This document shows, one piece after another, positions 56,926-64,000 of a stretch of 64,000 nt of DNA. The translations under genes were made by a program, and so were the position numbers. Each line of letters opens with the position of its first letter. Position 1 is the first letter of the stretch. The notes under the pieces are model-generated. The model worked only from the letters and a program-made list of their open reading frames with translations. It ran no database searches and was not told the origin of the DNA. Origin of the DNA: Haloarcula sp. DT43 (GTDB lineage: Archaea; Halobacteriota; Halobacteria; Halobacteriales; Haloarculaceae). The DNA lies in NCBI RefSeq assembly GCF_037078405.1, contig NZ_JAYMGZ010000001.1, positions 186,001 to 250,000 on the forward strand. The letters are read 5' to 3'.

Positions 56926-57579
56926 TTAGTCCGTCGACGACGCCTGCTCGAACCGGCTCGCCGGCAATAGTAGCTCGCTGACCTCTGGCAGGTGCTTCAG
57001 GTTGTAGACGATTTTCGCGTTGTCCGAGACCGGCGCGGCGATACACGACAGCCGAATCCCCTTCTCGGTGAGGTCCGGCGGGAGGATGTGACTCGCCGGC
57101 GACGGCATCTCGCCCTCGACGACCGCGACCGCGCAGTTCGTGCACGCCCCGCCCCGACAGGCGAAGGGCCACGCGAAGCCGTTCTTCTCGGCCGCCTCGA
57201 GCAGCGTGTCGTTCGGGTCGACGTAGAACCGCCCGAAGTCGGTCGAGCGCAGGCCCGCGTCGGCCGCCTTCTCGAACAGGTCCTCGTCGCCGAGCGACCA
57301 GCCGTGGTCTTCCAGCACTTCGAAGTTGAGAAACTCCACCATCGGGTCCTCCGGCTCCGGCGGGGCGTCGGACTCGGGCTCGGCCGTCTCGTCCGGGAGC
57401 GGGTCCCCCGGCTCGTACCCGTTCTGCAGTCGCTCGTAGGCCGTCTTGACCGCCTGGAACTCGGCCGTCGACCCGCCCTGGTCCGGGTGGGCCTCCTTGA
57501 CCCGCTGGCGGTAGGCGTCGACTATCTCCCCGTCGTCGGCGTCGGGCAGGATTCCGAGAACCTCGAATGGGGACTCCAC
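56926..57579 (-). CDS. J-domain/[2Fe-2S] ferredoxin fusion
   Basis: A 217-residue protein. Residues 1-50 form a DnaJ-like J domain with the HPD motif (EAHPDQGG, 31-33) and following helix AEFQAVKTAYERLQNG; a Pro/Glu/Asp linker (55-80) leads to a plant-type ferredoxin with FACRGGACTNCAVAVV (Cys141, Cys146, Cys149) and LSCIAAP (Cys179), the four ligands of a [2Fe-2S] cluster. The combination suggests a redox or cluster-transfer protein that recruits DnaK. Start at 57579. One base separates its stop from the convergent aspartate kinase gene. Confidence 0.85.
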   Translation of the reverse strand: MESPFEVLGILPDADDGEIVDAYRQRVKEAHPDQGGSTAEFQAVKTAYERLQNGYEPGDPLPDETAEPESDAPPEPEDPMVEFLNFEVLEDHGWSLGDEDLFEKAADAGLRSTDFGRFYVDPNDTLLEAAEKNGFAWPFACRGGACTNCAVAVVEGEMPSPASHILPPDLTEKGIRLSCIAAPVSDNAKIVYNLKHLPEVSELLLPASRFEQASSTD

Positions 57580-57636
57580 ACCACACAGTAGCGGTCACGG
57601 ACATAAATCCCCTCGTCCCGCTGCAGTATCTGCAGG

Positions 57637-58335
<699 letters not shown>

Positions 58336-58402
58336 TGGTCGTTCCTATCCACTGAAGGGTCTTGAGTGTCGGTGCTGACGCAGCCGCCGTGTCGCCGGCG
58401 GC

Positions 58403-59011
58403 TCACTCGCCGTTGTAGACGGCCACGTCGAACGCGCCAGCGGTCCCGCTGACGCCGGCCGCGCAGACGGCGTGCTCGTACTCGTGGTCGTACACCTCGC
58501 GCGCCGCCGCGTCGGCCTCGCTCGCGGCCAGGTCGAACGCGGTCGGGCTGTCTTCTTCGTAGGTGGCGACGAGCGTCGGCTCGGTGACCTCCTCGACCAG
58601 CAGGGCGTCCCGGCGGACGGTCCCGACGACCGCGCCCGGCCCCTCGACGGTCGTCGTCGGGTCCGCCGCGTCGACGCCGACGATGCCCGCGATTCGTGGC
58701 GTGTCGTAGTCGTCCTTCTCGAAGTCAAGCGACAGGAGCGGCTCAGCCAGCGCGTCCCGCGCGGGGTAGCCCAGTTCGAGCTTCTCCGCGATGGGGTCGA
58801 CGTGCGAGCCGTTGCCCACGACCGCGCCGCGCTCGGTGACGCGGACGCCGTTGTAGGAGATGTAGGGGTTGTCCGTCTCCGGCGCGTCCGGCGTCGGCTC
58901 GACGGTCACGGTACCGTCTCGCTGGACGGCCTGGCGGTTCGGGAACGAGCGCGAGGAGACGCGGTACGCGCCGACCTCGGGGCCGACGACGACGAATCGT
59001 CCGACGTACAT
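58403..59011 (-). CDS. purO: IMP cyclohydrolase PurO
   Basis: A 202-residue archaeal-type IMP cyclohydrolase. It begins [30 protein letters not shown], then [62 protein letters not shown], which is PurO. The enzyme closes the purine ring of FAICAR to IMP. The C-terminus is [29 protein letters not shown]. It lies upstream of tRNA-Gln on the opposite strand. Confidence 0.92.
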   Translation of the reverse strand: MYVGRFVVVGPEVGAYRVSSRSFPNRQAVQRDGTVTVEPTPDAPETDNPYISYNGVRVTERGAVVGNGSHVDPIAEKLELGYPARDALAEPLLSLDFEKDDYDTPRIAGIVGVDAADPTTTVEGPGAVVGTVRRDALLVEEVTEPTLVATYEEDSPTAFDLAASEADAAAREVYDHEYEHAVCAAGVSGTAGAFDVAVYNGE

Positions 59012-59145
59012 ACCCGACTGTGGTCGACACCCGGAAAAAGCGGTGTCGATGTCGCGCCGCCGAGTGCGCACGTAACGGTGTTGTGCTCCGAGCGGCGGCT
59101 GTGAGGGCTGCTGACACGCTTCATGTCCGACCGAATCGCGCAACG

Positions 59146-59153
59146 CTTACAAG
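59146..59153 (+). promoter_or_regulatory. TATA-like box for tRNA-Gln
   Basis: CTTACAAG lies about 29-36 bases before the tRNA 5' end. Confidence 0.45.
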
Positions 59154-59181
59154 GGGGCACGCGATACAGTAGAGTGCGCTC

Positions 59182-59254
59182 AGTCCATTGGGGTAGTGGC
59201 CAATCCTGAAGCCTTCTGGGGGCTTCGACCCTGGTTCGAATCCAGGATGGACTA
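59182..59254 (+). tRNA. tRNA-Gln(CUG)
   Basis: A complete 73-base tRNA: acceptor stem AGTCCAT pairing with ATGGACT plus discriminator A, D arm GGGGTAGTGGCCAATCC, anticodon stem GAAGCC/GGCTTC with loop TTCTGGG (anticodon CTG at 34-36), T arm CCTGG-TTCGAAT-CCAGG. Anticodon CUG reads CAG (Gln), in keeping with remembered haloarchaeal tRNA-Gln. CCA is not encoded. No intron is visible. Confidence 0.95.
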
Positions 59255-59331
59255 TTTCTGGGGCGACCACGTTCGATAGTCACATCCGTCTCGCACCCCG
59301 GATTCTTGTAGCTCGCCCCGAGAGTACGCGT

Positions 59332-59763
59332 ATGGCTCCCGCGCACGTGCTCGTCCCGCTCGACGGCTCGCCGCTCTCGGACGAGGCGCTGACCTACGCG
59401 CTGTCGACCTTCGACTGCGAGATAACGGTGCTGAACGTCGTCGCGCCCCTCGACGCGGGGATGAGCGAGGGCGGGCTGCTCGAACCGGGTGACGAGCGCC
59501 GCGAGGCGGCGATGGAGCGGGCGAACGACCTCGTCGAACGAGCGAGGCGGCGGGCGGCCGAGCGCGACCAGGCCGTCGACACCGCCGTCGAGTCCGGCGA
59601 CCCGGCGGAGACGATTCTCGATGCGGTCTCCGAACGGGACGTCGACCAGGTGGTGATGGGCGGCCACGGCGGGGCGCGAAACGAAATCGCCCGGCGGCTG
59701 CTCGGGACCGTGGCGACGGCGGTCGTCAGCGAAGCGCCGGTGACGGTGACGGTCGTGCGGTAG
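59332..59763 (+). CDS. Universal stress protein, UspA family
   Basis: A 143-residue UspA-domain protein. It has HVLVPLDGSPLSDEALTYAL (ATP-binding-like start), a linker rich in charged helices (ERANDLVERARRRAAERD), then DQVVMGGHGGARNEIARRLLGTVATAVVSEAPVTVTVV, including the G2xG9xGS/T-like motif (GGHGGARNEIARRLLGT) of the ATP-binding subgroup. It probably binds ATP and dimerises. Next to the Pit permease gene (convergent). Confidence 0.85.
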   Translation: MAPAHVLVPLDGSPLSDEALTYALSTFDCEITVLNVVAPLDAGMSEGGLLEPGDERREAAMERANDLVERARRRAAERDQAVDTAVESGDPAETILDAVSERDVDQVVMGGHGGARNEIARRLLGTVATAVVSEAPVTVTVVR

Positions 59764-59775
59764 CCGTCGGCACCC

Positions 59776-60969
59776 TTACGCCTGGCCGCCGAGGACCGCT
59801 GCCAGCGCCTGGTACACGCCGTAGCCGACGGCGACGCTCGTGACGAGCGTGATGAGCCAGAAACCGACGGTGACGCCGATTTTCCGGCGGGAGACGCCGG
59901 CCGACCCGCCCGCGAGGCCGCCGCCGATGACCCCGGAGATGATGATGTTGTTGAACGAGATGGGGATGCCCAGCGCGATGGCGGCCTGGGCGATGATGAA
60001 GCCGGGGACCAGTGCGGCGATGGACCGCCGGACGCCGAGCTGGGCGTACTCGCGGGAGGTGGCCTGCAGGAGACGGGGCGCGCCCATCCACGCGCCGCCG
60101 AGGATGCCGGCGGCCCCGAGCGCCAGCAGGAGGAGGCCGGGCAGGCCGAGTTCGATGCGGTAGAGGTTCTCCAGCGGTCCGGTGGCGAGGCCGACCTGGC
60201 TGCCGCCGCTGGAGAACGCGACGACGCTGCCCAGCGCGACCAGGAAGGTCTTGATGCCCTCGTCGACGGCGGCCTGGGTCCGCAGGCGGATGTAGTAGAA
60301 GCTCCCGGCGGCGACCAGCAGCGTCAGGACCACCGCGGCGACCTCGGTCCCGGCGACCATGGCCGCGAAGCCCGCGAGTGAGCCCTGCTCGCTCCCGGGC
60401 GGCGAGGGGATGACGCTCAACTGGACGTTGGCGACGATACCGCCGACGACGCCGGCCAGCAGTGGGACGCCGACGGTCTCCGGGATGTCGTCGCGGCGAA
60501 GGAGCGTCGCAGTGAGGTAGGCGAGGCCGCCCGAGACCGGCGGGACGAGCAGCCAGAACGTCGCGATTCGGCGGTAGGTGCCGAACACCGGGTCGCCGCC
60601 CAGCGAGAGGCCGACGCCGACCATCGCGCCGGTCGTCGCGAACGCCGCGGGAACGGGATAGCCCGAGTAGATGCCGAAGGCCATGAACGCCGTCGCGGTC
60701 AGCAGGCCGGCGACCGCCGCAAGCGACGTGATGGTCGCGCCGTCGATGAGGCCAGCCCCGACCGTCTCGGAGATGCTCCCGCCCTGTGTGAGCGCGCCCA
60801 GTGCGGCGAGGATGCCGATGAGGAACGCGGCCCGCATCGTCGAGATGGCGTTCGCACCGATGGCCGGGGCGAAGGGCGGCGAGTTGCTGTTGGCACCGAG
60901 CGTCCAGGCGGTCACGAGGCCGGTGACCGTCGCGAGGACGACCAGCGCCCAGAAGACGACGGTGGTCAC
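59776..60969 (-). CDS. Pit-type inorganic phosphate permease
   Basis: A 397-residue integral membrane protein of the PHO4/PitA family with about ten to eleven spans. Conserved sequences are WTLGANSNSPPFAPAIGANAISTMRAAFLIG and AFSSGGSQVGLATGPLENLY, the two inverted repeats of the transport core. It takes up phosphate by symport with H+ or Na+ (metal-phosphate complex in Pit). The motif GANS replaces the GAND of many homologues. Divergent from the BmpA gene and convergent with uspA (12 bp). Confidence 0.88.
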   Translation of the reverse strand: MTTVVFWALVVLATVTGLVTAWTLGANSNSPPFAPAIGANAISTMRAAFLIGILAALGALTQGGSISETVGAGLIDGATITSLAAVAGLLTATAFMAFGIYSGYPVPAAFATTGAMVGVGLSLGGDPVFGTYRRIATFWLLVPPVSGGLAYLTATLLRRDDIPETVGVPLLAGVVGGIVANVQLSVIPSPPGSEQGSLAGFAAMVAGTEVAAVVLTLLVAAGSFYYIRLRTQAAVDEGIKTFLVALGSVVAFSSGGSQVGLATGPLENLYRIELGLPGLLLLALGAAGILGGAWMGAPRLLQATSREYAQLGVRRSIAALVPGFIIAQAAIALGIPISFNNIIISGVIGGGLAGGSAGVSRRKIGVTVGFWLITLVTSVAVGYGVYQALAAVLGGQA

Positions 60970-61132
60970 CGCGTGCCGGGCCCCTTCGAGGCCTGCCTGC
61001 CGTTGCTGTGTGAACCCGACCGGTGTGTCATTGCCAGCCGTTCACACTCAGTGCATAAAATGCTCGCGGCGCCGGACGGCGACGCCACCTTGGGACGATT
61101 TGTCGCAGATGTGGCTAATGTGTGACACCGAA

Positions 61133-61142
61133 GTCTTTAACG
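61133..61142 (+). promoter_or_regulatory. TATA-like box for the BmpA gene
   Basis: GTCTTTAACG lies about 24-33 bases before the ATG at 61166. Confidence 0.55.
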
Positions 61143-61165
61143 CCCATCGACACCGCTGGTGGGAC

Positions 61166-62275
61166 ATGTCACAACGGAGACGCACGTTCATCAGCAGCGT
61201 CGGTACCGCAACTGCAATCGGGTTAGCCGGGTGTCTCGGCGGCGGTGACGGCGGGAGCGACGGCGGGAGCACCGCGAGCGACGGCGGCGACGGCGGCGAC
61301 AGCGGCCCGGCCGCCCGCGTCGGAATGGTGTACGCGACCGGCGGCCTCGGCGACGGGTCGTTCAACGACCAGGCCCAGACCGGGGCCATCCGGGCGGCGG
61401 AGGAACTCGACATCGAATACGACGAATCCCAGCCCGAGGCGGTACAGGACTTCGCGAACCTCCAGCAGCAGTACGCGCAGTCGACGAACCCGGACTACGA
61501 CCTGGTCTGTTGTATCGGCTTTCTGCAGGCCGACGCCCTCACCGAGAACGCCGAACAGTACCCCGAGCAGAACTTCATGATCGTCGACTCCGTCGTCGAC
61601 GCGGACAACGTCGGCTCGTACGTGTTCGGCGAGCACCAGGGCTCGTTCCTCATCGGCGTGCTGGCCGCCCGCCTGTCCAGCCAGGACTTCTCGGCCGGTG
61701 GCGGCTCCACGCAGGGTGACTCCACGAACGTCGGCTTCGTCGGCGGCGTCGAGGGCGACCTCATCGGCCGCTTCGAGGCCGGCTACAAGGCCGGCGTCAA
61801 GCACGTCAACGAGGACATCGACATCCAGACGGCCTACGTCGGCGACTTCAACGACCCCTCCGGCGGTCAGGAGGCGGCCCTCTCGATGTACAACTCCGGG
61901 GCCGACATCGTCTACCACGCGGCCGGCAACACCGGGACTGGCGTGTTCCGGGCGGCCCAGGAGGCGGGCCGGTTCGCCGTCGGCGTCGACCGCGACCAGT
62001 CGGTCACGTTGGAGAACTTCAGCGACATCATCCTCGCGAGCATGGTCAAGCGCGTCGACAACGCGGTGTACACGTCGGTCGAATCCGTCGTCAACGACAA
62101 CTTCGAGGGTGGGGCGGTGAACACGCTCGGCCTCGAACAGAACGGCGTCGAGGCGGTGTACGGCCAGCAGCTCGGCTCGGAAATCCCACAGAGCGTCAAA
62201 GACGAGGTGTCCGAGGTCCGCCAGAGCATCATCGACGGCGACATCAGCGTGCCGACCGACCCCGGCAACGTCTGA
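61166..62275 (+). CDS. BmpA-type lipoprotein, ABC transporter substrate-binding protein
   Basis: A 369-residue extracytoplasmic receptor. The N-terminus SQRRRTFISSVGTATAIGLAGC is a twin-arginine signal (RRRTFI) with lipobox LAGC (Cys23), so it is exported folded by Tat and lipid-anchored. A Gly/Asp/Ser linker precedes the Med/BMP fold (ARVGMVYATGGLGDGSFNDQAQ, DLVCCIGFLQADALTENAEQYPEQNFMIVDS, FGEHQGSFLIGVLAA, GFVGGVEGDLIGRFEAGYKAGVKHV, AGRFAVGVDRDQSVTLENFSDIILASMVKRVD). Binds nucleosides or similar. The following two genes encode the ATPase and permease. Confidence 0.9.
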   Translation: MSQRRRTFISSVGTATAIGLAGCLGGGDGGSDGGSTASDGGDGGDSGPAARVGMVYATGGLGDGSFNDQAQTGAIRAAEELDIEYDESQPEAVQDFANLQQQYAQSTNPDYDLVCCIGFLQADALTENAEQYPEQNFMIVDSVVDADNVGSYVFGEHQGSFLIGVLAARLSSQDFSAGGGSTQGDSTNVGFVGGVEGDLIGRFEAGYKAGVKHVNEDIDIQTAYVGDFNDPSGGQEAALSMYNSGADIVYHAAGNTGTGVFRAAQEAGRFAVGVDRDQSVTLENFSDIILASMVKRVDNAVYTSVESVVNDNFEGGAVNTLGLEQNGVEAVYGQQLGSEIPQSVKDEVSEVRQSIIDGDISVPTDPGNV

Positions 62276-62325
62276 CCGGCCGACCACGCGCGGACGCATA
62301 TTTTTGCCAGACCTGTGGAACCGTG

Positions 62326-62335
62326 AAGTTAAAAC
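62326..62335 (+). promoter_or_regulatory. TATA-like box for the ABC ATPase gene
   Basis: AAGTTAAAAC lies 25-34 bases upstream of the ATG at 62360. Confidence 0.5.
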
Positions 62336-62359
62336 TACGGGCAGTTAACGGCTCTGAGT

Positions 62360-63916
62360 ATGGAACAGGCCGTCCACCTCGATGGTATCACGAAGCGGTT
62401 CCCGGGGGTCGTGGCGAACGACGACGTCGACCTGGCGGTCGAGAAGGGGACGGTTCACGCACTGCTCGGCGAGAACGGTGCGGGCAAGACTACCCTGATG
62501 AACGTCCTCTACGGGCTCTACCAGCCCACGGAGGGGACGGTCAACGTACACGGCGAGGCAAAGCAGTTCGACTCGCCACGCGACGCAATCGACGAGGGCG
62601 TCGGCATGATTCACCAGCACTTCATGCTGGTCGACCCGATGACCGTCACCGAGAACATCACGCTCGGCAACGAGCCCCGCAAGTGGCTGGGGCTCACTGT
62701 CGACCGCGAGCAGTCCCGCCGAGAGGTCCGTGACCTGTCCGAACGGTACGGGTTCGACGTCGACCCCGACGCCCGCATCGAAGACGTCGGCGTCGGCGTC
62801 CAGCAGCGCGTCGAGATTCTGAAGGCGCTGTACCGCGGCGCGGACGTCCTGATTCTGGACGAGCCGACCGCGGTGCTGACCCCGCAGGAGGTCGACGACC
62901 TCTTTCGCGTCCTCGAAGAGCTGACAGACCAGGGGAAGACGATAATCTTCATCACGCACAAGCTCGGCGAGGCGATGGAGGCCGCCGACGACATCACCGT
63001 CCTGCGGGAGGGCAGAAACGTCGGGACGGTGCCGGCCGACGACATCACCCGCGAGGAACTGGCCGAGATGATGGTCGGCCGCGAGGTGTTGCTCGACCTC
63101 GACCGCGAGCCTGCCGAGCCGGGTCGGGCGGTTCTCGACGTCGAGGACCTCGTCGTGGAGGACGACCGGGGCGTCCGCGCCGTCGACGGGGTCTCGCTGG
63201 ACGTCCGGGCCGGCGAGGTGCTGGGCATCGCCGGCGTCGACGGGAACGGGCAGTCGGAGCTGGTCGAGGCGATAACCGGACTCCAGGTGCCCGACGAGGG
63301 CACCATCACGTACGACGGCGTCGACCGGACCACCGACAGCCGACGCGAGCGCATCGACGCCGGGATGGCCTACATCCCGGAGGACCGCCAGGAGCGGGGC
63401 CTGGTGATGGACTTCGACCTCGTCGAGAACGGCCTGCTGGGGAGCCAGCACGCGGCCGACTACACCTCGAACGGCCGCATCGACTGGGACTACACGCGCG
63501 ACCACGCCGAGGAGATAATCGAGGAGTACGACGTGCGGCCCCCGAACGCCGACGCCGACGCGAAGTCCTTCTCGGGCGGGAACCAGCAGAAGTTCGTCGT
63601 CGGCCGGGAGTTCGCGCGTGACCCCCGGCTCGTCGTCGCCTCCCACCCCACTCGCGGCGTCGACGTGGGGTCGATGGAGTTCATCCACGACCGCATCAAC
63701 GCCCTCCGGGAAGCGGGCCGGGCCGTGTTGCTCATCTCCTCGAACCTCGACGAGGTCCAGTCGCTCTCGGACCGCCTCGCGGTCATCTACGAGGGCGATA
63801 TCGTCGACGTCGTCGACCCCGAGCGCGTGACCGAGGAACAGCTCGGACTGCTGATGGCGGGCCAGCAACCCGACGCCGTCCCGACCATCGCGGCCGACGG
63901 GGAGGGCCACCGATGA
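62360..63916 (+). CDS. Nucleoside-type ABC transporter ATPase, two nucleotide-binding domains
   Basis: A 518-residue protein with two fused ABC domains, as in YufO/NupO and RbsA/MglA-type importers. First domain: Walker A GENGAGKTT (37-45), signature VGVGVQQRVEIL, Walker B VLILDEPT, H-loop FITHKLGE. Second: a degenerate Walker A (GVDGNGQSEL, lacking the GKS/T, typical of this family), signature SFSGGNQQKFVVGREF and ASHPTRGVDVGSM. It couples ATP hydrolysis to uptake of the BmpA ligand. TGA stop overlaps the ATG of the permease gene. Confidence 0.92.
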   Translation: MEQAVHLDGITKRFPGVVANDDVDLAVEKGTVHALLGENGAGKTTLMNVLYGLYQPTEGTVNVHGEAKQFDSPRDAIDEGVGMIHQHFMLVDPMTVTENITLGNEPRKWLGLTVDREQSRREVRDLSERYGFDVDPDARIEDVGVGVQQRVEILKALYRGADVLILDEPTAVLTPQEVDDLFRVLEELTDQGKTIIFITHKLGEAMEAADDITVLREGRNVGTVPADDITREELAEMMVGREVLLDLDREPAEPGRAVLDVEDLVVEDDRGVRAVDGVSLDVRAGEVLGIAGVDGNGQSELVEAITGLQVPDEGTITYDGVDRTTDSRRERIDAGMAYIPEDRQERGLVMDFDLVENGLLGSQHAADYTSNGRIDWDYTRDHAEEIIEEYDVRPPNADADAKSFSGGNQQKFVVGREFARDPRLVVASHPTRGVDVGSMEFIHDRINALREAGRAVLLISSNLDEVQSLSDRLAVIYEGDIVDVVDPERVTEEQLGLLMAGQQPDAVPTIAADGEGHR

Positions 63917-64000
63917 GCGACGACGGCCCGCAGTCCGGCGGCGACGACACGACGCCGGGGTCGGACGACCGGTGGTCACAGTACCGACAGCGGCTCATCA
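63913..64000 (+). CDS. ABC transporter permease, N-terminal fragment cut by window end
   Basis: The ATG at 63913 overlaps the ATPase stop (ATGA). The visible residues MSDDGPQSGGDDTTPGSDDRW are an acidic, disordered N-terminal extension, and the frame runs out of the window. By gene order this should be the first permease of the BMP/nucleoside system, but no transmembrane part is in view. Confidence 0.6.
   Translation, partial: MSDDGPQSGGDDTTPGSDDRWSQYRQRLI

Noticed and set aside
62360-63916. Degenerate Walker A in the second ATP-binding domain, as possible inactivation
   Set aside because: The missing GKS/T in the second domain is typical of RbsA/YufO-type double ATPases, not a sign of a broken gene.

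Overview
This is a high-GC stretch of a haloarchaeal main chromosome. The proteins are strongly acidic, most genes have a TATA-like box about 25-30 bases before the start codon (leaderless or nearly leaderless transcripts), and the gene set is archaeal: PolD subunits, Orc1/Cdc6, Hef, XPD-type helicase, PurO, LysW-dependent arginine synthesis. The malate dehydrogenase looks almost identical to the Haloarcula marismortui enzyme as I remember it, so Haloarcula or a close relative within Haloarculaceae is the best guess. Nothing looks like a plasmid, provirus, IS element or CRISPR array; this is largely core genome.

Layout. 1-13.6 kb: scattered single genes (DUF373, PsiE-like, MFS transporter, radical SAM protein, small membrane proteins, M29 aminopeptidase, membrane-linked wHTH regulator, phosphodiesterase, CDF metal transporter, lipoprotein, XPD-like helicase, serB). 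13.9-31 kb: metY, then a replication island with the PolD small subunit (DP1), two tandem signal peptidases, orc1/cdc6, an intergenic replication origin with ORB elements and an AT-rich unwinding zone, and the three origin-associated genes (Era-like GTPase, DUF2073, zinc-ribbon). It is followed by mdh, a p27-type zinc-ribbon protein, hef, dolichol kinase, glyS and a four-CBS protein. 31-42 kb: serA, the intein-containing PolD large subunit (DP2), a PPC-domain protein, a 2'-5' RNA ligase-like protein, small membrane proteins, a membrane-anchored HTH protein and a secreted partner. 42.2-51.6 kb: arginine biosynthesis, argG-argH, then lysW(argW)-argX-argC-argB-argD-argE-argF. 51.9-64 kb: a PRTase/HAD fusion, an HTH regulator, thrC, a GNAT protein, aspartate kinase, a J-domain/ferredoxin fusion, a phosphodiesterase, purO, tRNA-Gln(CUG), uspA, a Pit-type phosphate permease, and a BmpA/ABC nucleoside-type uptake system cut by the window end.

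How genes work together. DP1, DP2, Orc1, the origin and the Oap proteins form the replication initiation and elongation kit; Hef is a repair/fork-restart nuclease-helicase. SerA and SerB are two steps of serine synthesis, MetY, ThrC and aspartate kinase belong to the aspartate/methionine/threonine branch, and the arg cluster makes arginine on the LysW carrier.

Main unexpected observations. (1) Near-perfect ORB elements lie inside coding sequence: a divergent pair in the DP1 gene about 3.8 kb from the origin and another in hef about 5 kb away, all in segments that encode low-complexity linkers. (2) A short arginine-rich ORF with five consecutive Arg codons lies upstream of argG, overlapping a hairpin and able to pair with a downstream element, a candidate arginine attenuator. 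(3) The DP2 intein ends in Gln rather than Asn and carries a LAGLIDADG endonuclease. (4) Threonine synthase carries a C-terminal hydrophobic tail. (5) A 33-bp duplication of an aminopeptidase 3' end surrounds an inverted repeat. All functional statements rest on reading the sequence and remembered family knowledge; no searches were run.
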